64,000 nt of DNA from Abditibacteriota bacterium. Lineage in GTDB: Bacteria > Armatimonadota > UBA5829. Location: contig JAFZNQ010000010.1 in the NCBI GenBank assembly GCA_017552965.1, forward strand, positions 1 through 64,000. The letters are read 5' to 3'. The notes below the pieces were generated by a model. The model ran no database searches. It saw only the letters and a list, made by a program, of their open reading frames with translations, and was not told the origin of the DNA. The translations under genes and the position numbers were made by a program. Of the stretch, positions 42,825 through 51,229 are shown piece after piece (the first letter of the stretch is position 1; the number at the start of each line of letters is the position of its first letter).

Positions 42825-44129
42825 TCAGATCACGTCGCACTTTACCAGGTCCTCGAGAGTCTCCCTTCTCGACACCAGCCTGGCGCTGCCGCCGCTGACA
42901 AACACCACGGCAGGCCGCATGAACCTGTTGTAATTGGACGCCATACTGTGGCCGTAGGCTCCCGTAGTCTGGACAGCCATTATGTCGCCCCACTCTGCCT
43001 TTTGCAGCAGGATGTCGGCAAACAGACAGTCTGTCTCGCAGTGTCTGCCGGACACGGTGCAGAGGGTGTCCTTGGGCCTGTCGGCCCGGTTTGCTATCAT
43101 AGCGGTATATTTGGCATCATAAAGAGCCGGCCTGGGATTGTCGGAGAGACCTCCGTCCACCGGCACGTATATTCTGGAAAAAGGCTCCTCGGCCAGAGAG
43201 ACCTGCTTGGGAAGACCCACCGTATAGAGGGTGGTCCCCGCCTCGGCGACTATGGAACGGCCGGGCTCCACCAGCAAATGAGGCAGAGGGACAGACCGGG
43301 AGGAAAAAGCCTTTTTGACTCCGTCTGTGACAATCGCGGCAAATGCTTCGATGGACAGAGGCTTGTCCTCCTCTGTATATCTCACTCCCAGACCGCCGCC
43401 CAGGTCCATATACTCCGGGGCTGCGCCGGTCTCCCCCAGGATAGCGGCGCAGAAGTCCGCCACTACGGGAGCGACCGCCCTGAAGGGCTCTGCATCCAGG
43501 AGCTGACTGCCTATATGACTGTGGATACCCTTGAAGACCAGGCTGTCCTTGGCAAGGACTTTCCTGATGGCCTCCATGGCTTCGCCCGACTTGATGTTGA
43601 AGCCGAACTTCGAGTCCTCCTGTCCGGTGGCTATCATGGTGTGGGTGTGAGGATTCACGCCGGGATTGCATCTGACCAGCACCTGAGTCTTTTTGCCGGC
43701 CTTGCGGGATTTTTCTGCCAACTGCTCGATCTCCATAAACGAATCGCATACGACCTTGACGCCATAACGGACTGCGTCGGAGAGCTCGGCCTCCGTCTTG
43801 AAATTGCCGTGGAGCAGGATCTTGACCGGCTCGCAGCCGGCCAGTATGGCCGTGTAGAGCTCTCCCTGCGAAGCGGCGTCCAGCCACATGCCTTCTTCCC
43901 TGACCAGACGGCACATACCCACCAGAGTAAAAGCCTTGCTGGCGTAGGCCACGTCGGCCTCGGGATATTCGGACTTGAAGGCCTGCACGTAGCGGCGGCA
44001 GTTGGACCGGAGCATGTCCTCATCCATGACGTAAAGAGGCGTACCGAACTCCCGGGCGAGCTCCACTGTATCGCACCCGTTTATTTCCAGATGACCCTTG
44101 CTGTTGATGGTCTGATTGTCAAAAAGCAT
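42825..44129 (-). CDS. lysA: Diaminopimelate decarboxylase
   Basis: PLP-dependent last step of lysine synthesis. The PLP lysine is in AYASKAF (about residue 64), HSHIGSQ and GGGLGVRY bind the phosphate, and EPGRSIV is the conserved loop. CESGDxF-type Cys appears as CETDCLF and the second-site Tyr as TTGAYGHSMASNYN. Length 434 is typical. GAGGAAA precedes the ATG. With dapA in the window it supports a complete DAP route. Confidence 0.95.
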   Translation of the reverse strand: MLFDNQTINSKGHLEINGCDTVELAREFGTPLYVMDEDMLRSNCRRYVQAFKSEYPEADVAYASKAFTLVGMCRLVREEGMWLDAASQGELYTAILAGCEPVKILLHGNFKTEAELSDAVRYGVKVVCDSFMEIEQLAEKSRKAGKKTQVLVRCNPGVNPHTHTMIATGQEDSKFGFNIKSGEAMEAIRKVLAKDSLVFKGIHSHIGSQLLDAEPFRAVAPVVADFCAAILGETGAAPEYMDLGGGLGVRYTEEDKPLSIEAFAAIVTDGVKKAFSSRSVPLPHLLVEPGRSIVAEAGTTLYTVGLPKQVSLAEEPFSRIYVPVDGGLSDNPRPALYDAKYTAMIANRADRPKDTLCTVSGRHCETDCLFADILLQKAEWGDIMAVQTTGAYGHSMASNYNRFMRPAVVFVSGGSARLVSRRETLEDLVKCDVI

Positions 44130-44186
44130 ATATATGTTTCCTCTTAGTCAGCCCGCGCGTTCAGGTCTGCGCGGAGTCTCCATGAT

Positions 44187-45617
44187 CTATTCGTACAGTT
44201 TTTTGCTGATCTTGTATTCCTCGGGTATATCCACAGGATATTTGCCGTTGAGACAGGCGGCGCAGCAGGTATGCTCGGCGTCGCCGCCCACTGCCTTGAA
44301 GAGGCCCTCCATGGACAGATAGCCCAGACTGTCGGCGCCTATGTGCCTGCGTATCTCCTCCAGGCTCATCCTTGTGGCGATCAGCTCATCTCTGTTGCAG
44401 GTATCTATGCCGTAGAAGCAGGGATACAGATACATGGGACAGGCTATCCTGACGTGTACCTCTTTGGCTCCGGCGCCTCTTATAAGGTCGATGGTGGGGC
44501 CTATGGTGGTCCCTCTGACTATACTGTCGTCCACCATGACCACCTTTTTGCCTTCCAACAGCTCCTTGAGTGGGATCAGCTTCATCTTCACGGCGTTTTC
44601 TCTCATGCTCTGATGAGGTCTGATAAAGGTCCTGTGGATGTAGTGATTCTTGACGATGGCCTGCGCAAAGGGCACTCCGCTGGCTTCCGCCAGACCTACA
44701 GCCGCCTGCACGCCAGTATTGGGGATGGGAAACACCAGGTCGCAGCCGTCAATGGGACATTCCTTAGCCAGCTCCTCGCCCATCCTCTTTCTGGCCAGAT
44801 GGACCGGTATGCCGTTCAGATTGCTGTCGGGACGGGCTATGTACACGTATTCAAATATACAGAGGGCGTTCCCCTGTTTGGGCTGCCCAGCCACAGAAGA
44901 AACACCTTGCTTGTTCAGGGTGACTATCTCGCCGGGCTCCAGCTCTCTGACCACGCTGCCGCCTATGGTGCTGAAGGAGCAGGACTCCGACGCGATGGCG
45001 GGAGTACCGTCGTCCAGCCTGCCCAGGGACAGAGGTCTGATACCCTTGGGGTCCTTGAAGCCGATGACTTCATTCTTGGTGAGCACCACGGCCGCGTAGG
45101 CTCCCTTCACCACGCCCATAGCCTGACTGATGGCTTCCTGTATGGTGGGCTTGTCGGAAAGAGATATGAGTCTGAGCAGCACCTCCGAATCAGAGGTGGT
45201 GTCAAAGTCTATGCCCTTGGTCTTCAGCATCTCCCGTATCTCTGCTGTATTGACCATATCGCCGTTGTGGGCCAGAGCTATCTCACCGTATCGGGTGTAG
45301 GCCACCATGGGCTGTATGTTTCTCTTGACGCTGGCTCCGGTGGCGGAATATCTGGTGTGACAGATGGCGGCGTAGCCCTTCAGCTCTCTCAGATTCTGCT
45401 CGGTAAAGATCTGATTGACCAGCCCCTGCTCTCTGTGCATGAATATCTCATGACCGTCTGTGGTAGCGATGCCGGCGCTCTCCTGTCCTCTGTGCTGCAG
45501 AGCAAAAATGCCGAAAAAGGCTATGCGCGATATTTCCTTTGCATCCCCGGGACCGAAAATGCCGAATATGCCGCACTCGTCGTTGACTTCATTTTTGATC
45601 TGGAAAGGATAGCTCAT
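44187..45617 (-). CDS. purF: Amidophosphoribosyltransferase (Fe-S type)
   Basis: First committed step of purine synthesis, making phosphoribosylamine from PRPP and glutamine. A 14-residue propeptide precedes the catalytic Cys15 (NDECGIFGIFG), which must be exposed by cleavage, as in Bacillus. The PRPP loop is VVMVDDSIVRGTT. Cys residues near ALCIFEY, YLYPCFYG and TCCAACLN match the ligands of the Bacillus-type [4Fe-4S] cluster. Length 476 is normal. I start it at the ATG at 45617, as the frame upstream has no family similarity. First gene of a long minus-strand operon. Confidence 0.95.
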   Translation of the reverse strand: MSYPFQIKNEVNDECGIFGIFGPGDAKEISRIAFFGIFALQHRGQESAGIATTDGHEIFMHREQGLVNQIFTEQNLRELKGYAAICHTRYSATGASVKRNIQPMVAYTRYGEIALAHNGDMVNTAEIREMLKTKGIDFDTTSDSEVLLRLISLSDKPTIQEAISQAMGVVKGAYAAVVLTKNEVIGFKDPKGIRPLSLGRLDDGTPAIASESCSFSTIGGSVVRELEPGEIVTLNKQGVSSVAGQPKQGNALCIFEYVYIARPDSNLNGIPVHLARKRMGEELAKECPIDGCDLVFPIPNTGVQAAVGLAEASGVPFAQAIVKNHYIHRTFIRPHQSMRENAVKMKLIPLKELLEGKKVVMVDDSIVRGTTIGPTIDLIRGAGAKEVHVRIACPMYLYPCFYGIDTCNRDELIATRMSLEEIRRHIGADSLGYLSMEGLFKAVGGDAEHTCCAACLNGKYPVDIPEEYKISKKLYE

Positions 45618-45677
45618 ATTTCTTACCTCTGATATTACTGGGCAAACCCTCAAATCACCACTGTTCACCCATTATAA

Positions 45678-45706
45678 ACTATACCATTTCATAGTAAATT
45701 ATTCAA
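45678..45706 (-). promoter_or_regulatory. Promoter of the purF operon
   Basis: TTGAAT and TATAGT with exactly 17 nt between them, TGG before the -10. It lies about 60 nt upstream of the start codon. No hairpin is obvious in the leader. Confidence 0.8.
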
Positions 45707-45833
45707 GAGATAAGGGCCTTGCCACAGGGCAAATCGGCAAAAAAGCCCCCCTGTCGCTGTCTTCTGTGGAAAAAGCGCCCCAAGGCGCAGCCCGCTGCAG
45801 CCCGTATATCCACACAAACGCCTCGAAATGGAG

Positions 45834-45839
45834 TATAAT
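45834..45839 (+). promoter_or_regulatory. -10 element of nadE
   Basis: TATAAT 33 nt upstream of the nadE ATG; no matching -35 is seen. Confidence 0.5.
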
Positions 45840-45872
45840 AGTAATGGTGAATAAACAACAAGGACACTCGTT

Positions 45873-47390
45873 ATGAACATCAAGCTGTACGCCGCGCAGA
45901 CCAAGCCTGCTCCCGGCGCATTAAAGGACAACACAGACAACATATTGCGCCACATAGCCGACGCCAAAAAGGCAGGCGCCGATATTATAGCCTTTTCCTA
46001 CGGCTCTCTCACAGGCCTCAACATGAAAGGCCTCATGGAAAACAGTCAGTTCGTGGAATCGGTCCAGGGATACAATGACCTCATCAAGGCGGCCGCCGGG
46101 GATATCCGCATCCTGCTGCCCACGGTCATACCTGAGGGCGAGGCGTGCATGTATTACTATAAGGACGAGGAGATCGTATTTCCCGTCAGCATGGACGAGA
46201 ACTTCAACAATGACGCGGAGCGCATAGTCATCAACGGCACGGAGATATCGGTGAATCCGGATATCCCCGATTCGGAGCTGTGCATCTTCACTGCCCCCAT
46301 CGTCTTCAGCAAGGAGATAGACTTTGAGAGCCTGCTGATGCAGCTTTTGGCCGGCTTTGACAAGACGGTGCTGTGTCTCAACTCCGTGGGCTTTTCCAAC
46401 GGAGCCGTATTCGTCGGATCCTCCTTTGGGGTGTCCGAAGAAAAGCTGTTCTACAGAGAAGAGAGCTTTTGCGAAAAGGGCGCTTTGCTGGATCTGTCCG
46501 ACAAGGCCGGCGCCCCCATATATGACAAAAAGTCCGGCATAGAGGCAGTCTTCAAAGCCATTTGCATGTCCATATCAGCTTTTGTGGAGTCTGCAGGCTT
46601 CCCCGGCGTCTGCCTGGGCATGTCGGGAGGCATAGACTCTGCCGTAGTCGGCGCTCTGGCAGTCAACGCTCTGGGAGCCGACCGGGTCCGCTGCCTCATC
46701 ATGCCCTCCGAGTTCTCCTCTGCGGCCACCATGGGCGACGCTGAAGTGATCTGCCGCAGGCTGAACGTCCGGTACGACGTCATCGATATCAAGCCCCTGG
46801 TGGAGAGCTACGTCCACTCGCTGGCTCCCGTCTTTGGAGGCAGCCTGAAGGAGATCACTATGGAGAATCTCCAGGCGAGGACCAGAGGCATGCTCAACAT
46901 GGCTCTCTCCAACGATCAGGGGCACGCGGTCCTGGTGACGGGCAACAAGAGTGAGCTGGCCATGGGATATGCCACCATGTACGGAGACACGGCAGGAGCC
47001 CTGGCGCCCATCATGGACCTCTACAAGCACGAGGTCTATGAGCTGGCAGACTACATCAACCGTATCAGCAAGACGGAGGTCATCCCCCAGACTATCATCG
47101 ACCGGGCTCCCTCTGCCGAGCTGAGGCCCAACCAGAAGGACAGCGATACCCTGCCGGACTACAAGATACTGGACGCTCTGCTCTATATGCTCATCGAAGA
47201 AAACGCTACTGTCAGGGAGGCTGCCGAAGAGACGGGCGCCGACATAGCCCTGGCAGAAAAGGTGTTCGGCATGTTGTGCCGGGCAGAATTCAAGAGGCAC
47301 CAGTATCCGCTGGGCGTCATAGTGTCCAAGTCCAGCTTCGGCTTTGATGCCTATTGGGATTATCCCATCATGAACAAATACAGACCATGA
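45873..47390 (+). CDS. nadE: NAD synthetase with degenerate glutaminase domain
   Basis: Makes NAD from deamido-NAD. The 505-residue protein has the two-domain layout of glutamine-dependent NadE. The C-terminal synthetase domain is intact: the ATP loop SGGIDS (residues 251-256), GNKSELAMGYATMYGD and the SAELRPNQKD segment. The N-terminal nitrilase-like domain has lost its catalytic set: the usual FPELALTG glutamate is replaced (FSYGSLTG, Tyr43), and the ICEDLW cysteine segment is missing, with a shortened loop. It probably uses free ammonia. nadA and nadC lie 3 kb away on the other strand. Confidence 0.9.
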   Translation: MNIKLYAAQTKPAPGALKDNTDNILRHIADAKKAGADIIAFSYGSLTGLNMKGLMENSQFVESVQGYNDLIKAAAGDIRILLPTVIPEGEACMYYYKDEEIVFPVSMDENFNNDAERIVINGTEISVNPDIPDSELCIFTAPIVFSKEIDFESLLMQLLAGFDKTVLCLNSVGFSNGAVFVGSSFGVSEEKLFYREESFCEKGALLDLSDKAGAPIYDKKSGIEAVFKAICMSISAFVESAGFPGVCLGMSGGIDSAVVGALAVNALGADRVRCLIMPSEFSSAATMGDAEVICRRLNVRYDVIDIKPLVESYVHSLAPVFGGSLKEITMENLQARTRGMLNMALSNDQGHAVLVTGNKSELAMGYATMYGDTAGALAPIMDLYKHEVYELADYINRISKTEVIPQTIIDRAPSAELRPNQKDSDTLPDYKILDALLYMLIEENATVREAAEETGADIALAEKVFGMLCRAEFKRHQYPLGVIVSKSSFGFDAYWDYPIMNKYRP

Positions 47391-48103
47391 AGACGCTGAG
47401 GGTATTATTAGCGCTCTTGCTGCCGGCAGTACTGTGCACCGTTCTGCTCACCGGCTGCGACCCCATCAAGAGCCGCATAGAACACGAGATAGTCAAAGCG
47501 GTCAGCGAACGGTTTGCCCCTGCGGACTCGTACAAATGCCGCATTTCCGGCAAGCTGACCGACTGGCTGAAGGGCAAGGTATCCAGAGTGGAGCTCACCG
47601 GCATCAACGTCAGATACGAAGGCGTCACCTACAGCAAGCTGAACGTGGCGGTGACCAACGTGGTCTACAACCCGGTCAAGAAGAAGATCACCTCCTGCGA
47701 CACAGGCACATTTACGGCCACCATATCGGAAAAGGAGGTCAACGCTCTCGCAGACGGCAAGATCACTGCGCTGGACACTTCGGAGATAATCATCGGCAAG
47801 GACAGCCTGACCGTATCCGGCAAGAAAAAGATGCTGGCAGTCACGGTCAAGGCCTCTGCAGAAGGGAACGTGAGCGTCAAAAGAGGCTGCGAATTGTGGT
47901 TCGACACTCAGAAGATCGATATATCGGGCATGTCCGTCAAGCTGCCCGGCTGGACAAAGGACCGCATCAGCAAGATGATCAATCCCGTGTACACCATGGA
48001 CACCTCCGCCAACGGCCTGTATCTCACAGGCGCCTCCTGTTCCCCGGGGGCCGTAGTGGTCACAGGCAGGATCAGCCCCGACGGGCTGATGGCATCCCAA
48101 TAA
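47387..48103 (+). CDS. DUF2993-like lipoprotein
   Basis: A 238-residue predicted lipoprotein. The signal ends in the lipobox LLTGC (Cys about 22), so it is anchored in a membrane by lipid and processed by Lgt and LspA encoded in this window. The rest is beta-rich with VSRVELTGINVRYEGVTYSKL, like the DUF2993/LmeA family of proteins with a lipid-binding tubular fold. Its role may be phospholipid or envelope-related; that is inference from the family. The ATG overlaps the nadE stop. Confidence 0.75.
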   Translation: MKTLRVLLALLLPAVLCTVLLTGCDPIKSRIEHEIVKAVSERFAPADSYKCRISGKLTDWLKGKVSRVELTGINVRYEGVTYSKLNVAVTNVVYNPVKKKITSCDTGTFTATISEKEVNALADGKITALDTSEIIIGKDSLTVSGKKKMLAVTVKASAEGNVSVKRGCELWFDTQKIDISGMSVKLPGWTKDRISKMINPVYTMDTSANGLYLTGASCSPGAVVVTGRISPDGLMASQ

Positions 48104-48107
48104 ACCC

Positions 48108-48142
48108 AAGGGCTCCGGCAAGACCGGAGCCCTTTATCTTTT
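48108..48142 (+). terminator. Terminator of nadE-lipoprotein operon
   Basis: An 11-bp stem AAGGGCTCCGG/CCGGAGCCCTT with a 5-nt loop and a TATCTTTT tail. It separates the convergent rbsK gene. Confidence 0.85.
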
Positions 48143-48156
48143 GAGTAATATAAGGC

Positions 48157-49038
48157 CTATCTGTGAGCGCGGATGAATGCGTCCGTCTCCTCCCCCGTGG
48201 GCATGGCAGCCTGAGCGCCCTCCCGGGTCACCGCAAGGGCAGCCGCTGCCACAGCTCTGTGTACAGCCTCTCTCACGTCCATCCCCTTAGCCAGGGACGC
48301 CGCCAGGACTCCGTTGAAGCAGTCTCCGGCTCCCACTGTGTCCACAGCCCTGACCTTGTATGCAGGCACTGTGTAGCTCTCGTCGGGCGAGATCACTCTT
48401 GCTCCCCTGCTCCCGAGGGTATTGACCACCAGGCTCACGCCGGCTTCGAAGAGCTCTGCGGGAGTCTTGCCTATCCGGTCCAGCTCATGCTCGTTGGGGG
48501 TGATGATATCGGTATAGCGGAGCAGCTCCGGCGGGATAGCGGCGGCGGGCGCGGGGTTGAGTATCACGGTCATATTCTTTGACTTGGCCTTGCGGCAGGC
48601 ATAGACCACCGTGTCCATGGGTATCTCCAGCTGCAGGAGCAATATGCCGCCCTCCTCAAAGCAGGAGTCAGCTGCGTCTATATCCTCCGGAGACAGCAGG
48701 CTGTTGGCTCCGGCAGCCACTCCGATGGAGTTCTCGCCGTTCTCATCCACAAATATGAGAGCCACGCCGCTGTGAACGGGCTTGCGGACTATGCAGTCCG
48801 TCTGCATGCCCTCCCGCACAAAAGAGTCTGTCAGAGTATCGCCAAAGGAGTCGTTGCCCAGAGCAGTCACAAAGGCGGTAGCAGCGCCCTGTCGGACGCA
48901 GGCTACAGCCTGATTGGCGCCCTTGCCTCCCAGGGTCACCCGAAAACCCGAGCCTACCACGGTCTCCCCGGGTCCGGGGATGGACGGCACCAGCGCAGTC
49001 ATGTCCGTGTTGCTGGAGCCTACTACGAGTATCTTCAT
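48157..49038 (-). CDS. rbsK: Ribokinase
   Basis: Phosphorylates ribose to ribose-5-phosphate. The PfkB family signatures are seen: GGKGANQAVA (about residues 37-46) and the C-terminal DTVGAGDCFNG with the catalytic Asp. NTLGSRGARVI precedes them. Length 293 is normal. The ATG overlaps the corA stop (ATGA), an unusual pairing. It may serve ribose or deoxyribose from nucleoside breakdown. No ribose transporter is adjacent. Confidence 0.92.
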   Translation of the reverse strand: MKILVVGSSNTDMTALVPSIPGPGETVVGSGFRVTLGGKGANQAVACVRQGAATAFVTALGNDSFGDTLTDSFVREGMQTDCIVRKPVHSGVALIFVDENGENSIGVAAGANSLLSPEDIDAADSCFEEGGILLLQLEIPMDTVVYACRKAKSKNMTVILNPAPAAAIPPELLRYTDIITPNEHELDRIGKTPAELFEAGVSLVVNTLGSRGARVISPDESYTVPAYKVRAVDTVGAGDCFNGVLAASLAKGMDVREAVHRAVAAAALAVTREGAQAAMPTGEETDAFIRAHR

Positions 49039-50051
49039 TTTTTATCCTTGTTGCGCTTGAGAAATCTCAAGCGGCTTCTCTTGGGCTCGCCTTCCTCTTC
49101 GCCTATATTGCGTATGCAGAACCAGATGATATAGCCTATGGCGGTCAGCCCCACTATAAAGAGAGGGTAGCTCACCGTCCAGGGCAGCGCTCTGGTAAAA
49201 TTGGTGTATTCACTCATGCCGCCAATGGAAGCCAGTATGTTGAGGGGCGTGAACACCAGAGTGATGAGAGTGAGCTTTTTCATGAGAATGGCCAGATTGT
49301 TGTTGACGATGGACACTCTCGCATCGGACATGCCGGTGAGAATGCTGGAGTACATATCCACCAGCTTTTCACACTGCTTGTTCTCGATGATCATATCGTC
49401 CAGAAACTCTTCTTCTTCCTCGGTAAAGCCCAGCTTCACCGTGTTCATCTTCAGCTTGTTGAGCAGCATGGTGTTGGACTGGACGGCGCTCTGATAATAC
49501 ACCAGACTTTTTTGCAGCTCAAACATACTGGAGAGTGACTTGTTGCCCAGGCTGTGCTCTATGTTTTTCTCGATGGAGTTGGACACCTGATTGATCAGCT
49601 TGATGTTCCGCAGGAACTGGTTGATGCTGTGATACAGTATGCTGAGAAAGACGCCGTTCACAGTGTCGGACCTGCCGGCGGACTTGTTCAGGTTAAACAG
49701 AGGCAGAGACTCGTTCTGCACTATGATCAGGCTGTTTTCGAAGACAAACACTCCGATGGACGAGACGCTGAACTCCCAGCTCAGGTCCTTGAAGCCCTTC
49801 GGTCTCTTGATGATGGCCGCTTTGTGATTGGGCTCGAATTCCAGACGGGCTATCTCGTCGTTGTCCAGAGCCGAATTGAGGGTGTGCTCGTCTATGGACA
49901 TGGTATTCACCAGGTAGCTGAGTATGTCCTCCGAAGGCTTGGTATAGACTACTACGCTGGGCGAATTGGACTGCGCTCCCGAGTTGTTCTCCACGGCTTC
50001 GAGCTTGCCGTTGGAGACCTTGTATTCTACGGTATTGTCATTGTGGATCAT
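49035..50051 (-). CDS. corA: CorA family magnesium transporter
   Basis: Pentameric channel for Mg2+ (or Co2+) in the inner membrane. A large cytoplasmic funnel (residues 1-270) ends in two membrane helices (about 262-285 and 294-315). The usual GMN signature loop is GMS here (IGGMSEYTNF), as in a subset of CorA homologues, so transport is still expected. The tail is strongly basic (KRSRLRFLKRNKDKK). GGAGG precedes the ATG. A long structured leader lies upstream. Confidence 0.88.
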   Translation of the reverse strand: MIHNDNTVEYKVSNGKLEAVENNSGAQSNSPSVVVYTKPSEDILSYLVNTMSIDEHTLNSALDNDEIARLEFEPNHKAAIIKRPKGFKDLSWEFSVSSIGVFVFENSLIIVQNESLPLFNLNKSAGRSDTVNGVFLSILYHSINQFLRNIKLINQVSNSIEKNIEHSLGNKSLSSMFELQKSLVYYQSAVQSNTMLLNKLKMNTVKLGFTEEEEEFLDDMIIENKQCEKLVDMYSSILTGMSDARVSIVNNNLAILMKKLTLITLVFTPLNILASIGGMSEYTNFTRALPWTVSYPLFIVGLTAIGYIIWFCIRNIGEEEGEPKRSRLRFLKRNKDKK

Positions 50052-50347
50052 ATATTCCTCCCGTACAGACTTTTTTCAGGTGACTGTGCCGTGGCACAAA
50101 AAGCTGCTCCCCAAGCAGCTGTCACCTTTGAAAGTAGAGGTACGGTCGGTATATTTTATGGATAAAAAACATAGAGCCCTGCTCCCATTTTCTCTGCGCG
50201 AACGCAGGCAAAGTAAAAAGAACTACAAGGCGTCAGGATGCCGATGCCTTAGTTGCAACAAGCACCCTGTAATTCGGAGATTATAGAGTGCTTATAGAGT
50301 TAGATTGATGATAGTCGTCCATTAAAAAGTCCGTTGATGTTTTTTAC
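50052..50347 (-). ncRNA. Structured 5' leader of corA, unidentified (possible riboswitch/attenuator)
   Basis: About 295 nt of noncoding sequence separate the promoter from corA. On the transcript it can form: a 6-bp stem (50260-50265 with 50288-50293); a 9-bp bulged stem (50221-50231 with 50246-50254); a CUGCG-UUCG-CGCAG tetraloop hairpin (50194-50207); and, enclosed by a 7-bp stem (50078-50084 with 50121-50127), two hairpins at 50085-50098 and 50102-50120. The last (AGCTGCT/AGCAGCT) is followed by five U on the transcript, like an intrinsic terminator. A direct repeat TTATAGAGT occurs at 50281 and 50292. It does not match the M-box or other riboswitches I know. Confidence 0.5.
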
Positions 50348-50353
50348 AATTTA

Positions 50354-50382
50354 ATTATATCACACGGCTTGGGATATGACAA
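50354..50382 (-). promoter_or_regulatory. Promoter of corA
   Basis: TTGTCA and TATAAT with exactly 17 nt between, TGA before the -10. It places transcription start near 50347, about 295 nt before the corA ATG. Confidence 0.8.
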
Positions 50383-50387
50383 GGGGT

Positions 50388-51227
50388 CTATCCGTCCAGA
50401 TCCAGACTTATATCCGCAGCTTTGACCGAATGGGTCAGAGCCCCCACGGAAATAATGTCCACTCCGGTCTCGGCTATCTCCTTCACGGTGCGGAGATTCA
50501 CCCCGCCGGAGGCCTCGGTAAGGACCCGGCCGTCTATGGCGATCACGGCCTTTCGCATATCCTCTATGGAAAAGTTGTCCAGCATGATGATATGGGCGCC
50601 GGAAGCCAGGGCTTCGTCCAGCTGCTCCGGACTCTTGATCTCCACCTCTATCTTCAGAGTGTGAGCCGCCTGCCTGCGGACCGCTTCCACCGCTGCGGTG
50701 ATGCCCCCGGCGGCGGCTATGTGATTGTCCTTGATGAGGATGCCGTCGGAAAGGCCTGTCCTGTGATTGACTCCTCCGCCGCATCTGACCGCGTATTTTT
50801 CGAACATCCTCAGCAAAGGGGTGGTCTTGCGCGTATCCACTATGCGGGCCTTCGTGTGAGAGACCGCCTCCACAAAGGCTGAGGTCATGGTGGCGATACC
50901 GGACATCCGCTGCAAAAAGTTCAGGGCTATCCTTTCGGCGGTCAGCACGCTGATGGCGGGACCTTCAATGAGGGCCACGGCGCTGCCATAGGTCAGCCTG
51001 TCTCCGTCCCGGGCGGCAGGCGTGAACCTGATGGAGCTGTCGGTAATGTCAAAGGCAGCCCGGGCTACCTCGAGGCCCGAGAGGACAAAATCCTCCTTTG
51101 CCCAGAGCCTCCCGCTGCAGGATGCAGCGGGATCCTGGGTAAATATGCTGGTGATATCTCCGTAGGGCGAATCCTCCCGGAGAGCTTCCTTTACTTTGTC
51201 ATAGATATAATTCTTGTCGAGATACAT
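50388..51227 (-). CDS. nadC: Nicotinate-nucleotide diphosphorylase (carboxylating)
   Basis: Quinolinate phosphoribosyltransferase for de novo NAD synthesis. Family motifs: NFLQRMSGIAT, DTRKTTPLLR (PRPP/quinolinate Arg and Lys), GGGVNHRTGLSD and KDNHI (catalytic Lys and His). Length 279 is typical. Soluble enzyme. It starts 2 nt after the nadA stop, forming a nadA-nadC unit downstream of rlmN. Confidence 0.95.
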   Translation of the reverse strand: MYLDKNYIYDKVKEALREDSPYGDITSIFTQDPAASCSGRLWAKEDFVLSGLEVARAAFDITDSSIRFTPAARDGDRLTYGSAVALIEGPAISVLTAERIALNFLQRMSGIATMTSAFVEAVSHTKARIVDTRKTTPLLRMFEKYAVRCGGGVNHRTGLSDGILIKDNHIAAAGGITAAVEAVRRQAAHTLKIEVEIKSPEQLDEALASGAHIIMLDNFSIEDMRKAVIAIDGRVLTEASGGVNLRTVKEIAETGVDIISVGALTHSVKAADISLDLDG

Positions 51228-51229
51228 GG

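Noticed and set aside
49200-49235. Loss of the CorA GMN motif (GMS) as a sign of inactivity
   Set aside because: Many CorA homologues with GGMSE loops are known in other bacteria, so it is a subfamily variant.
49966-50286. A small plus-strand frame across the corA start and leader
   Set aside because: It crosses the corA coding start in antisense, has no ribosome site and no recognisable domain.
50052-50347. The corA leader as an M-box magnesium riboswitch
   Set aside because: The conserved M-box opening and core sequences are not found, so I do not assign that family.
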